Shown: positions 48,147 to 60,173, counted from the first letter of the stretch. The stretch: DNA of 64,000 bases from Salminus brasiliensis (GCF_030463535.1 NC_132878.1:20956925-21020924), one strand, 5' to 3'. Program-made: numbers and translations. The notes: generated by a model from the sequence alone, not told the origin.

Positions 48147-49908
48147 TTACACCATAACAGCCCGATGTGAAGAAGTGCTCTTCTTCTGGTTAGACTTTGA
48201 CCTGGCCATAGGTCTCAGGAGCTCTCCAGGTGGAATGAGTATGTCTGCAGGTTTGGAAGGTGACTGTGTCTTAGAAGCACTTTTCAGAAAGTCTATGGTT
48301 GCGTACTCTGTGGTGGAGTTATTGACCGGAGCCGCCCTCTGCCTTTCTGGTCCGGTTGCATCTCCGGACTGCAGTACCTGGATATCGGCGTAGTGCAGGC
48401 CATCGGTATCTGTCTTCCTTTTCTTATTCACTGTAGCATACTCGGGATCAGCCGCCACAGGGTCGTATATATGTGCATCTGCACTCTGACACACAAAAAC
48501 ATCCCAAACACAGTAAGCAGGATGCAATACGGATGCAAAAAACAACTGTTCAACTGTTGATCCAGTGACCACTTCTGACAAAGGTCAGAGAGACATGCAA
48601 GCAAGAGGAAACTCACAGAAATTCCAATCGCATTCTCACCAGCAAAACACCAGTTCCTGTCACTTTAAGTAAGGGATTTGTATCCCAATAGAGTTTCTTC
48701 AGTAGCTTTGAAAAACAAATATACCTGATGGGATGGAGCAGGGGCAGGTGCAGGTGGAGCTGACAGAAGAAGGTAAAAACATTGCTAATTAGAGTTAATT
48801 ACATTATAGCATAATGATTCAACCTCTTGTAATACAGGCAGAGTGGAAAAATCAATCATCGTGCTTTAAGACATTTTCAAAAGGGGTAATGTCCAATATT
48901 TTTCATGTATAAATCTACCAATGCCAAAACATAAACATTCATTAAATGTAGAAAGTGGAATTACAGTGATATGCAAAGGTGCATGCTCCTGTCTGAATTT
49001 GTACACATTTTCCACATATTTATATTCTGAAATTATATATTATCTATATACTTGCAGAAGAGTGAAAAAGTGTTTGCACTCCTCATATAATGCAACCAAA
49101 CTGGATAGTTTTGTGATCAGTAATCAGTACTTAATGACCAGCCTTGATTTGAACTCAGCAGCACACATGTTGTTGAGTCCTATCAGTGTGTAAAAGTTTA
49201 CAAAGCCATTTCTAAGGCCGTTTTCACACCTGTGATTTTTAGTCTGGTTAAATTGGACTGTTTTTTACTCTTGGTAATCACATTCGGGTGGAACCAAAAC
49301 AACTGCAACAAGACCCCAGAGAGGAAGTGGTTTGTCACAAACAAACTCTGGGGTGGTTTGTTTGTGGTAAGAACATGATCTGACCTCAATCCCACCCAAC
49401 TGGGAAATGTCAGACCATCTGTCCATGAGTTAAGGTTTAAGTTGGGTCATGCAACAGGACAATGATCCAATTTACTCAAGTCTACCTTACAAAAGGTTAA
49501 CAAATCGGAAGTCTATTTAAATTGGTCTAATCAAAGTCCCAACCTAAAAAGGCTAAAATATCTCCCCAGCATTATGAGGTACGAATTAACAACTACATCA
49601 AGTGTTTGGTTGCTGTGAAGGGGTTATAACCAGACATTGAAACAAAAGGGGCAATATCATTTTTACACCAGGAAATTAAGTGTTGAATGTTTGTTTTCAC
49701 AGCACTGCACACATGTGTATTAATAATACACATATCTGGAGCACCCCAGGAGCACTGTTTCCCCTACCTCTCTTTGATGTCCGCTTCAGACTGAGCTTCC
49801 TTGGATTTAAACCCCACCTAAGAAGAATGAAAGAGGACCTAAACAGTCTGTAAAGTACAAGAGCTATTTCTTGTTGAGAACAGAAAAACAGTTGTTTGTA
49901 TTTTATTA

Positions 49909-49941
<33 letters not shown>

Positions 49942-52722
49942 CATACAATTGTGTGTGTTTTAAAATATTTATATTAAAAAATAGACAATGTTTCTCCTGT
50001 ATGCCGTTAGGACTCACACAGCAATCCATTTCTTAAATCTGATTTTGAGTGTTTAAATTTTAGGTTACACCAGCTGTTTTTTTTTTTTAATTAAGGTGCT
50101 TTAAATGTTTAATTTAGTGATACCACAGAGCCCAGGTCTTCAACTCTGGACCTTGAATCCAGTTTCTAGTCCTGGATTTTGTTCTCGGTGGAAGTTAATG
50201 TAACAGTTAATGTATTTAGTCACATAGCGTCACACCTACCAGGGATTACAAAGTCAAGATTTGAAGGCATCTGCCAAAGAAGAGCCATGTTTGGTTCAAT
50301 AAAAACTATGTGCCTCATTCACCAATATCTTCCTAAGAATTTTCATAAAATTTATCCTTAGAAAAGCCCTATGTTTTTTGATCTTACTATGATGGATCCC
50401 ACTGTCCTCATAAATTGAACTGAAATTACCAATAAGAAAACATTGGTGAATGTCAGAATCTTTGGGAAAACTGTGCAAGTGAGGTTTAAAGAGATTTCTT
50501 CTTAAGAATAGCAAATAAGGCCCCATGTTTGTAGTAGAGATGGGAAAGTGTGAAGAACCTTTCAATTAGTAAAGAGCATTCATACTCTTCATTCTTTATA
50601 CTCACACATCTCTATTACAAAGGTAGTTCTTTATGGTTTCTTCCATGACATCACTAAAATAACATTTTGAATCAGCTTTTTAGGAGTTTTTAGGAGTTTT
50701 TAGGAGTGTACATGAACAGAACAGCCATTAGTGTAGGCTGAATAATGGTAGTTACCAGGCTAACAGGCTCATCCAGGAAATTTCCACTGATTTGTCACAT
50801 TTTCAACATATTTCAAATGTTAAAATGTAAACACAGCCAGTCAGTTCTCTGATATGAAATGGTGTGCTGGAGAGAAACCAACCCTGATTTCTTTGCCATG
50901 ATGGTGATGGGAATCATGGGCCTTGATATCCAAAGTACAGAGTTCTACTGTATATGTAAAGTTGATAATGCTACAATACTGGTAAATCCAAATGACATTT
51001 TAGACCCAATTCATATCTTAGAACCACCATAAAAAATGCCTCAGGAATCAAAACATCTTCATGGAATGGTGTCCTGTAATGTTACTTTGGGAGGCATTAA
51101 AACTCTACAGACATCTGGTTTCTATCACCACCACTCTGGTTTCTTTAGAACGGAGCATTTCATATCAAACTTATCTGAATCACTCTGTTTACATCCATCC
51201 ATGCATGCATGCATTTCTTCTAGTCAGGGTTGCCGCAGGTCTGGAGCCTCATTGGGTGCATGGCAGGAATACCCCCTGGACATGGCTTCTTGTTTACCCC
51301 TTAACAATTTCACTATGCAGAAACTTCAGAACAATCAGTGGAATTTCCTGTGGAAAGTCTCTGTACAACTACAACATGAAAGCAAGCAATAGAACTTGCT
51401 GTTCTATTGTGTTCTAATGAGCATAGAATTAATAAGTGAATGTGTACCACTAACTCTGTCAGACACTCTGATGTCAAGAACCACTGACGACCCAAATGGC
51501 AAAAAAAACAACATGAAATCTGACTCGCATGTTCAGAAATCTGACCAACCTGAAGTCAATTTGACATCACAAATACAAAATGCTGTTTGAATTAAACTGT
51601 AAAAAGTTGAATCCAATCAGGGGGGAAATGGATCTGAGCTGGTCTGAACAAAGCCTGTCTGTATCTGGTCATTTATTAAACCTCATAAACGTCCCTGCCA
51701 AGATGGATGGTGGCCAGAAATCCTGGTGATTTCCCAGTCTGAATAAACAGGTTTAGTAGGTGTGTTATGGTAAGAAAATCACCAAACTGCACTGAACTCC
51801 AAGACTGGTACTGGGCTGCCCTGCTTTAGATGTCTCTATTGAGGTGTATTTCTCCACTGGGATTCAATTCTAACCTTTTTTTAAAGGCTACACAGAATTT
51901 GTTCTTAAATCTATATTTCTTCTGGGCATTAATATGACATAATCATCATCATCATCATCACCATCATAATCATAATAATAATAATAGATGGTTGTTTTAA
52001 ATATTACAAACTAGACAACAAAAGTTACTTCCAGATGTTTTCTTCTATTAGAAATTCTTCACTCACCTAGTACTTTCTTAGAAACACTATATTAATTCTG
52101 GGAAGGGCCTCCCTTTGCTCTCCCCCATTCTGACATGGATTCCACAAGATGTTGAAACATTCCTTTAGGAGCCTGGTTCCTGCGGACATGATTGCGTAAC
52201 GCAATTCCTGCTGATTTTTCTGGAACCTTTTTCACACCATTACCTGAAGCTGGTGGCCAGAATTTGTGTGATTTTATTTTAACTGCACTGCTGCCACATG
52301 ATTGATTAGTTAACAGCATGAATAAGGAGGTGTGCAGGTCTTTCTAATTAAATGTTCGGTGAGTACATATAACAGGATTAAGAACTTTCGGAAATGTCAG
52401 GCATTCATTCCGGATGCTAAACCTATTTCACCAACCTTGTCAGCCATTCTGATGTCAAGAACCACTGACGACCCAAATGACAAAAAAAAAAACAACAACA
52501 TTAAATCTGACTGATTAAACCAACTCGCACGTTCAGAAATCCAACCTGACGTCAATTTGATATCACACAAAATGTTGTTAAAATGTGGTATCTCAGTCTG
52601 GAAATGTCTTAATGGCAGTTTTTACAGCCTACTAATTATTTAAAGTGTCTGTTAAGATACACACACAGTTTTTAAAAAGACTGCATGTGTAAAATACAGG
52701 TCTATTCAGGTCCAGACATTAA

Positions 52723-52756
<34 letters not shown>

Positions 52757-53284
52757 TTAACAGAAAAGATCTGGCTTGCTCAGCTGGTAAACTAACAGAC
52801 TAGACTTAACTAACCAAAGAGCCTCATTCCCTTTCCACTTCCCTACCATAACAGCTCCCCTCACAAACATGCCAGTCACCAGCGTTCGCCAGCGCCCCCT
52901 AGCTTTCTAGGTTTGGCTGGTTCTCCTTAAAGCTCGCGCGTTGCGTTTATATACAGTGCTACAGAATAGCGGATCACCCATAAAATACAATTATCACCAC
53001 AGATCTCAAAAGATACATTTATAAGGCTGCAAAATCGTACGAAGCTGGTGTTATAAATGAGGGAAGCAGTTTTCCCACCTGCAAGCAGAATCTCAGAGTT
53101 AGCTAACTAAATGTTCGCCATCTATCCAACCGGTGAGGGCAGCTCTTCCTGAGCAGATTCAGGCGTGGGCTGTAGACCTACCCTACTTTTCATATTCTTA
53201 ACTAGCTGGCTTTATTCTGTAGAAAGCAGGAAGACGTGTGTAGGCTACTTACTTGTCCAAGGCTTTGGTCACTCCGTTCCCCAT
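48147..53284 (-). CDS. c11orf52: Teleost counterpart of human C11orf52, four coding exons, complete
   Basis: Function unknown. Exons on the minus strand: 53253-53284, 49768-49817, 48725-48759 and 48147-48485; phases agree (456 bases, 151 aa; human about 123 aa). The product starts MGNGVTKALDKW, an N-myristoylation-type start. A basic stretch follows (RKLSLKRTSKR, 17-27), then an Ala-Pro linker (28-36) and tyrosine motifs HIYDPV (Y46), PEYATV (Y55), LHYADIQV (Y71) and TEYATIDF (Y100), and a Ser/Lys-rich tail. Human C11orf52, as I remember it, also starts MGN and has LHYADIQV and TEYATLRF in the same order, and it lies next to HSPB2, as here. LHYADI fits an ITIM and TEYATI an ITSM-like pattern, so a signalling-adaptor role at the inner membrane is an inference. 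No membrane segment or immunoglobulin domain is present. The last exon is very secure. Small exons 2 and 3 rest on splice signals and phase. Confidence 0.78.
48960..49715 (+). mobile_element. Tc1-like DNA transposon relic in intron 2 of the C11orf52 counterpart
   Basis: GAGTGAAAAAGTGTTTGCAC near the left, GGTCATGCAACAGGACAATG in the middle and TTTGTTTTCACAGCACT at the right follow the order of a Tc1-like family. There is no intact ORF. Confidence 0.45.
49916..49940. repeat. TA dinucleotide repeat
   Basis: About 12 TA units in intron 1 of the C11orf52 counterpart. Confidence 0.85.
51190..51300 (+). repeat. Interspersed fish repeat fragment (GGTTGCCGC..CTGGAGCC type)
   Basis: CATCCATCCATGCATGC, then GTCAGGGTTGCCGCAGG, TCTGGAGCCTCATTGGG and ACCCCCTGGAC match the order of a common fish interspersed repeat. 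Confidence 0.5.
51450..51590 (+). repeat. Direct repeat, copy 1 of 2
   Basis: CTGATGTCAAGAACCACTGA, then CGACCCAAATG, ACAAAA-rich DNA, AAATCTGACT, GTTCAGAAATC and GTCAATTTGA. The same series recurs at 52425-52575. Confidence 0.75.
52060..52364 (-). mobile_element. Deleted Tc1/mariner-family element (CACTCACCTA-end family)
   Basis: The left end CACTCACCTAGTACTTTCTTAG and GGGCCTCCCTTTGCTC, and the right end TGATTGATTAGTTAACAGC ... ATGTTCGGTGAGTACA, belong to one known fish Tc1-type family. About 0.9 kb of interior is missing. Confidence 0.65.
52425..52575 (+). repeat. Direct repeat, copy 2 of 2
   Basis: Same series of blocks as 51450-51590, about 975 bases downstream, with small indels (for example GACTGATTAAACC inserted). 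Confidence 0.75.
52723..52755. repeat. AAT trinucleotide repeat
   Basis: Eleven AAT units. A smaller ATC/AAT tract lies at about 51940-51985. Confidence 0.9.
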
Positions 53285-53927
53285 GACTGCATGTTGTGAG
53301 AGACGCGCAGCTAGTGTTTATTCGCTGCCCGCTTCGCTTCCTTGTTGGGAGGTAACTGGAGCTCCGCAGGTGCAGCAGCTCATGTGTGCCACCTTTGTAC
53401 TTCTCTCAGTCGCCTCCTACGCTGTGGTTCGCGGCGGTTCCCTTGGCTGACCTTGAGGAAGGGCTAGTGAACGTTTAACCACCTGTATTCGGCCCTTGTT
53501 TAGCCCATGTAGGCTTTAGTACAGTTGAAGGCTGGATGAACTTCCTTGCTTTTCAGGACTAATCGTGCAATGCCTTTGAACTGTCTGATATCTCGAGGTG
53601 GGGATTAGGTATTTGTTTATTTATTTGTTTGTTTGTTTGTTTTGACTTGAATACATTAATGCAGCCAGCCATAACCACACATACTGTTTAGGACCATGCT
53701 ATGTGTGGGGGCTTGTCACACTGTAAACTACAGCAGTGTTTTGTAATGTTGATAGGTGGATCAATACTGAATCTGACCAATGAACAAGCCCTTTCCTGAG
53801 GGAGACTAACTGCACAGAGCAGGAAAAGGACCAGGATTAAGAATCAGTCATGTAGTCATATAAATAGCAGAACAGTTACACTTGAGTTCTGGTTTGTCTC
53901 AGGTCTGAAACTGTGGCCCGCGTGAAG

Positions 53928-54775
53928 CACCTTAAGGTGGTACATCTAAACAAATCAGATTGAAATCTGTAAAGTTGTAAAATCTTGTAATTTACACAAT
54001 ATCTGATTGCACTGTGTTAAAAAAATTAATAAAAGTAATAAATAGAGCATTCAATGAATAGAAGGCTGTTTAGAACCCATACTCATATATGCCACCCCAA
54101 GGTGGTACACCTAAACAAATCAGATTGAAATCTGTAAAGTTGTAAAATCTTGTAATTTACACAATATCTGATTGTACTGTGCTGTACCGTTACCCCAACA
54201 AAACAGTTACTTCAAGGTGGGACACTCAAAAAAATGATTGAATTCTGTAAAGTTCTGTCCTGTCATTTTACAGAATGTCTGATCGTAAAGTGCTTAATAA
54301 AATGTAATAAAAGTAATGAATAGAGCATTTGAATGAAGAGAAGGCTGTGTAGACCCCATACTCATCGATGTCGCCCCAAGGTGGTACACCTAAACAAATC
54401 AGATTGAAATCTGTAAAGTTTTATCTTGTAATTTACACAATATCTGATTATACAGGTGAAAAGTCAGGATGCTTGTTCACCAGAGTTTCTCTTCACAAGA
54501 ATTACACAAGGAGTCGGGATGATGTGACAGTACTGTGCAAAAGTCTTAGAAATTGAGGTAAAGCTACTTACCAAAGCTGTCTGAGCAGTAAGTGTTTACT
54601 AGTGTAAAGCACTAATATTAGAATAAATACATATATATATTTGATACAATACTTGTATAGCATATCCATTCACATTAGTTTTGGTTATTACTAATAATTT
54701 GGACATATAAAGGACATATTTTTCTGTCTGTAAAGTTTTATCTTGTAATTTACACAATATCTAATTGTACAGGGG
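53928..54775 (+). repeat. Tandem array of ~160-bp units, four and a half copies
   Basis: Units begin near 53928, 54093, 54210 and 54372 with (C/A)AAGGTGG(T/G)ACA and contain GATTGAAATCTGTAAAGTT and ATTTACACAATATCTGATT. A partial unit recurs at 54729-54774. The second lacks its tail and the third is diverged. No gene. Confidence 0.75.
54467..54732 (+). repeat. ~266-bp direct repeat, copy 1
   Basis: It starts GGATGCTTGTTCACCAGAG, contains ACAGTACTGTGCAAAAGTCT and ends GGACATATTTTTCT. It is highly similar to 55511-55778. Confidence 0.8.
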
Positions 54776-55510
54776 GGGGGGGTAGCCTTCTATTTTAATG
54801 AATAGAAGGCTGTTGTTTCCAGCTGTTTCCCAGTCTCCCAAAGTTTTCTGAGGTGTCTCAGTAGGCACACCACATTTGGCAAAAGAAAGGGGGGAAGAGA
54901 GATGGGGTTGAGAATGTCTGCTCTACATGACCTACATGAACGACTGTGAGGCTGGACTGCAGAACAGAATTTTAGCTTTAGTTTAAGGGTATTTACATCA
55001 GTATTACGTGAACCAGACCTGACTCACAACCATTTTTTATACATAATTGCCCAATTGGCCAGTAGGAGGCTCTGTTGATTCATGGTCAGATGTGTGACGT
55101 TCTATTAATATTTCATATACAAATGAGCTGACAGTCTAGATCTGATTCTAAATGTGGCGTACGCATCTGGAGTCTGCCTTGTAGATAATGTGTAATCTTT
55201 TCTTACCTCCTTACAGGAACACACAGTGCTTCAGTTACCCAACTACCAATTCAGCTACTCACTTTCTTTATGCCACTTCTGCTGGGATCAATACTGCGGG
55301 GTTAACCAAATCTCTCTTTTCAGAGCAAAGCAGGGCGTGGTAGCCTGACAGCAGATCACATTAACAGCATATATCAGTCCAGAGGTTATTCTCAATCAGT
55401 ACAGTCAGTGGACAGTGGACATCAGGACGACAGTGATGTGTGATGCATAGAAGGAGAGATTCAGGAATAGGTGAAAAGTCTGAGTTTATTAGTGATATCA
55501 AAAATACACT

Positions 55511-55778
55511 GGATGCTTGTCCACCAGAGTTCAAAAACCGTCCAGGAGTTGGGATGATGTGACAGTACTGTGCAAAAGTCTTAGAAAATGAGGTAAAGCT
55601 ACTTACCAAAGCTGTCTGAGCAGTAAGTGTTTATCAGTGTAAAGCACTAACATTAGAATTATACATGAATACATGATACATTTGATACAATACTTGTATA
55701 GCATATCCATTCACATTAGTTTTGATTATTGGTTATTACTAATAATTTGGACATATAAAGGACATGTTTTTCTTTCTC
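55511..55778 (+). repeat. ~268-bp direct repeat, copy 2
   Basis: Same order and about nine-tenths identical by eye to the copy 1,044 bases upstream, including CTTACCAAAGCTGTCTGAGC and TACAATACTTGTATAGCATA. Confidence 0.8.
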
Positions 55779-55914
55779 TAATAATGGCAAAAATCCTCTT
55801 TGTATAGCATTGAAAGCTTATTATGCTGTAAGTGGTTTTTAATATGGTTTGTAACTAAACCTTTCAGTTAATCTTACCATTCAAATACCTTGCGTGGGTA
55901 ACAGTGATGCAGTA

Positions 55915-56205
55915 TTGGGCCAGTGGTTGCTCAGTGGCTAGAGTGCTGGGTTAATGAACACAGGATTGTGGGTTTAATACCCAATTCCACTAAGCTGCCA
56001 CTGCTGGCTCCTTGAGCAAGGCACATAGATGCTATAGCATGGCTGACCCTGTGCTCTGGCCCTAGCTTTCTAAGATGAGAAATGCAAAGTAGCACATGTA
56101 CCACACTCTACACTCGATATGGGATAAAATCAATTATGAGCCCAAGGCTATCATGTGTCTTGAGCCAGTGCATTTTTATGTATAGCTGAAATAAAGGTTT
56201 TACTT
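55915..56205 (+). repeat. tRNA-derived SINE-like insertion
   Basis: GGTTGCTCAGTGGCTAGAG resembles an A box and GTGGGTTTAATACCCAA a B box; the body has CTCCTTGAGCAAGGCAC, typical of this fish repeat. Confidence 0.6.
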
Positions 56206-56375
56206 TCACTAAAGCCTCCTGTAGATTATCTACAGATGTTGACATTGTGAACAAACTATCTAGTAAAATGCAACACAGATTGGGATTAGGATCAGGGATA
56301 GGTCTAGCACCAAGGTAAAGGTTAGGCTTAAGTTTTCAGTTGAGGTTAAGGCTTGGCTTGGCTTGGATATATATA

Positions 56376-56865
56376 TACATTATATGTCCAAATGTTTGTG
56401 TGGACACCCTTTGCAGTAAATGCACACAGCTACTTTAAGTTGTACCCATAGCTAACACAGATGTGCTAATACACACATACACATAGCTTGTCTCGTCCTT
56501 ATATTGATGTATCGCCAATACAATAGGACTCTGTGGAGCAGATGGCAATGGCCTGGGCTAGAGGGGTATACACCCCCTCCTAGCACTGAGCTAGAGAGCA
56601 GTGGAACTGTGTTCTCTGGAATGATGGCGCTCCATTAAAGTACTTTGTGGCTGAGGTGGGATGGTGATCATGCAACATCCTGACCTGTCACTGAATGCAA
56701 TGAAATTCTTACAGCAATGCTCTAAAATCTAGTAGAAAGCCTTCGCTGGACAGTAGAGACAGTTACTCCAAAAAAAAGCAGAATACACTCTTTTTTGAAT
56801 ACCCTTGATTTTGGAAGCGACAATGAATGAGCAGGTGTCCCAATACTTTTGTCCACATAGAAAAA
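56376..56865 (-). mobile_element. CACTATATG-type MITE, copy 6
   Basis: TACATTATATGTCCAAATG at the left and CCCAATACTTTTGTCCACAT at the right; interior blocks GCTACTTTAAGTTG, GAGGGGTATA and GGACAGTAGAGACAG are in order. Confidence 0.7.
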
Positions 56866-57287
56866 CTTTTTTTTAATTATATATAATTAGTGTTTTAAAG
56901 GCAAAAACACACTGCTGCGGTAAATAGCTTAAAACAACTTTCCTGACTGTCTAAGACTTTGGCACAGTACTGAATGTGCTTTCTGATTTCTCCATTTGTT
57001 TTATAGATGCAGCAACATCTACAAAAGACAGCATTAAATCAAGTACAGTGAGAGAGATCCAGCCCTCTGTGCTTTTAAGGTATCTTTTTCAGTGGTATTG
57101 GTAAAGCACAACACATATTATCATTGTAAAGTGGCCACTGCATGAACTTTCCCAAGGCAAAGCAACCTGAGGAAGTGAGCAGGGGATGTGAGATCAGGTA
57201 AAGGGCTTGGTATTACCTTTTTTCACCCCTAAAGCTAAAGTTACTTACTGAAGCAGAGAAAAACATCTAAATCTATGGCAATCCACT

Positions 57288-60173
57288 CTAGCTGCTCTTC
57301 CCTCCTTTCTTGTCCACTTTGATCTTGAGCTGATTGATCTTGGGCTCCAGATCTTCAAGCTTCCTTGGCGCCTGAATACACAGTATCCCATCGTGCGAGA
57401 GGGAGACCTGGAGCAGTAGTGGGTCCACGCCCATGGGAAGGATGTAGGTACGCGTGAACTCTCGGCTCACAAAGCCATGCTGGTCCATTCTCTGAGCGTG
57501 GTGCCCGGTCACCTCCAGCAGGTTGTCCACTGTGCGCACGTTCAGCTCATCTGGGGTGAACTGGCAGACGTCCAGCTGAATGCGGTACCAGTCATCATCG
57601 CTGTCCACTTGGGAGAAGCCCCTCTCCAGCTGCTTGTTGATGCGAGGTCGGATGTAGTAGCCGTGGTATAAAACCGGGGCCATCAGGTCCTGAGGAGACA
57701 GTGCTGCGGGAAAAGGGATGGGGTCAACAGTGAAAGTGAAAGCCATGCGTTTGTATTATTGTATTGAGAACATGCAGATTAGTTATCACAACAGTATTAT
57801 TTTAAAATATGGAAACAACAAAATACAATATTCACTAATATATGCTTAATGCCATTCTCTGTCTTTACTGGAATACAGGCTCTTTTACCAGTCTGACTAG
57901 AAATTCACTGAAATTCCACTGAAAATCAGTGAATGAAAGCTGAATGTTACTGCATTAACGCGACATACATTCATTGCACCCATTGATCACATAGTTGTAC
58001 AAATGCACACACACAAAGCTTGTCTAGTCCCTGTGGAGAGGTACTGCCAATAAAGTAGGACAAACATAAACCTATTGGCACCATGCCCAATGCCAGGCGT
58101 GGGCTAGAGGGGTATAAAGCCCTCCCAGCATTGAGCTGTGGAGTCAGTGGAACTGTGTTCTCTGAAATGATGGTGCTCCATCCAGTACTTTTGGAAAAAA
58201 TTGGGAAATTGGGGATGAGGTGGGGTGATCAACCCACCTCCTAATGCTCTTGGTGCAGAATGTAATACAATTCTCACAGCAATGCTCTTGAAATCTACAA
58301 GAAAACCTTCCCTGGACAGCAGAGACAGCTACACCAACAAAAGCAGGATCAACTCCCTTTTGACTTCCTTGATTTTGGAAGAAACAACGAAAAAGTGTCC
58401 CGACACTTTTGTCCATATAGTGTAGAAACATTGTAAGCAGAGCCACATTCATTTAGCACCATAATCCAGTTTGATGTGTGTAACTTTAGTCATGATTTAG
58501 TCTTGATTTTACAGTAATCTTATTTAAGAATTGTCTGGTTATGCTGGTCCAGTGGACTAAGACGCTATCCCTATAATCCGATGATCACTGGGTCATGATT
58601 CTGGGTCATGCTACTTGCCATCGGTGGCCGGAGTCTAAAAGAGAGCACATTTGGCCTTGCTCTCTCAGGGGTGGGTTGATGGCATCCAAAGATACTCGTG
58701 GGTATCTTAAGTGACTAGCAGACGCAAGAGTCAGTGCTGAATACCTTGATATAGATATAAATAATACCTGATATCCAGATATAGCAATACACAATTGCTA
58801 AGTGCAATATTAGTCCTCAGCTAAGTGCTTTTAAAAGAGGTCAGCTCTTCAGCTCTCGAAAAGAATAAGTGACTCAGCTGTTTGGCCTTCTTCACTAGGA
58901 CAGAGGAAAGTCTAGGCATCTGTCTTTAATGCTTGAACGCTTTAATGCCTCACAACTTACATGGCTACCATTGGGATGACTGTAGACAAGCCATGCCATT
59001 GTTGAAGCTAAATGGCTTCCCAGGCTGTTGGCCTAAAGGACTCTGCGCTCCAGCTCGGATGTTTTCCCAGGCCCACTGCCCAAGTGTCTCCGCATCGCAG
59101 CTCGGATGTTTCAGCAGCTCATCTCCAGTGTGAGTCTACGTTGCGGCTTAGACAATTTAATTGACTGGCGATGTCTCTACATCATAGCTTTGAGCTATGT
59201 TGGCCACCAGAGACATTATCATTAGATGCTCATTAGGTCCTAGGAGATGATCAGTGAAATCTAAGCATCTGTCTGGTGCGGATTCCGACTCAGATATCAT
59301 TGTGCATTGTGGATGTAATGGTAATTTTTGCTAAACTACAAAATGTGTTGACTTCCTCATAGCGTATGCCCAACAGTAACATAAAAATAGAATGTCCGCT
59401 CCTCTACAAGACACCGGAAACTGCTACGTCAGGTCTAATTACAAGTAGTGTCAGCAGCATCAGGTCAAGCGCCAGGTTTCTATTTTAATCATATACTGCA
59501 GCTTTATCTTCATGTATTTATACTACTATTGACCGAAACTGGGATTTGCTCATGAGTTCATGCTGAGTCCAGCAGTGGCTGACAGTTAATTTAGTGTGGT
59601 AGCCATTGGACTCTTAGTCATGTGTGGTATTCTAAATATAAATCATAGCCTAGGCCTTATATTTCCCTCTAGTATAAAATGCTGTCATGGGGGATAGTGG
59701 AGCAGGCAGTCATCACTTCAGTTGGCCCATCTTGTGCAGGTTCATTGGCAAGTAAACAGCTCATGTTAACTTCACATTGCTGTTTAGAGGAACAGCTTAA
59801 AGAGAGCTTTCAATGTTGCAGGTCTGTTGTAGTTGAAGTCAGTTCATCCCGTATAATTAAATCTTTTGAATTTGATCTTGTTCTCCAGCACGCTGGTTTA
59901 AAGACATCATCATATAGCCCATGGCATGTGAATGAGTGAAAAAGCTATTCTGATATGCCAGGGTCACTTGAAAGATGACCCTATATGTGTATACACACAC
60001 ATACTAATAAATGCTGTCCAAAGGACTACCCGTGGTCTTGACTGCAGCCATGCTGTTCCTCCATTGAAGATTCTCTTACCTTCCGCAAAGTTCTGGTCAT
60101 AAATCCGAGCAGGAGTGCACATCTCATAGTTCATACTCATGGGGTAAGCATGGGAAATGGTGCGGTCAGCCAT
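57288..60173 (-). CDS. hspb2: HSPB2 small heat-shock protein, two coding exons, complete
   Basis: Muscle-type small heat-shock protein (MKBP in mammals) that acts as a cytosolic chaperone. Exon 1 is 60080-60173 (donor GTAAGA) and exon 2 is 57288-57703 (acceptor CCCGCAG); the phase-1 junction gives 169 aa (human 182). Exon 1 encodes MADRTISHAYPMSM through YDQNFAE. The family block LYHGYYIRPR is at 43-52. The alpha-crystallin domain runs from about 68 to 146 and includes FTPDELNVRTVDNLLEV, the HGFVSREFTRTY core and LSHDGILCIQAP. The tail is short, lysine-rich and ends KKGGKSS. It lies head to head with cryab, the arrangement known in vertebrates, but the start codons are about 3 kb apart. The intron (57704-60079) holds a MITE and a SINE-like fragment. 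An in-frame ATG at 57746 lies inside the intron just before the acceptor and is not the start. Confidence 0.95.
57965..58424 (-). mobile_element. CACTATATG-type MITE in the hspb2 intron, truncated at one end
   Basis: The left end is missing (it begins in GTTGCACCC-like sequence). The rest follows the family, with CTAGAGGGGTATAAAGCCC and the right end TTGTCCATATAGTGTA. Confidence 0.7.
58535..58720 (+). repeat. Possible tRNA-derived SINE fragment in the hspb2 intron
   Basis: GCTGGTCCAGTGGACTAAGAC, then CACTGGGTCATGATTC-type sequence and a body rich in GGTGGCCGG and TCTCAGGGGTGGG. The B box is weak. Confidence 0.4.

Larger units (their letters stand above)
55562..56972. mobile_element. Possible composite element with ACAGTACTGTG inverted ends
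   Basis: ACAGTACTGTGCAAAAGTCT at 55562 and its inverse CTAAGACTTTGGCACAGTAC at 56951-56972 face each other as inverted repeats. Between them lie a SINE-like fragment and a whole MITE. Whether this is one element with later insertions is inferred. Confidence 0.4.

Noticed and set aside
48147-48485. ITIM-bearing exon as the tail of a novel immune-type receptor
   Set aside because: LHYADIQV and TEYATI in this order plus linkage to hspb2 point to C11orf52, and an MGN-type first exon fits in phase. No immunoglobulin or membrane exon is nearby.
57704-57746. ATG at 57746 as the start of hspb2
   Set aside because: It is in the intron just before the acceptor. Exon 1 at 60080-60173 joins in phase and matches the family N-terminus.
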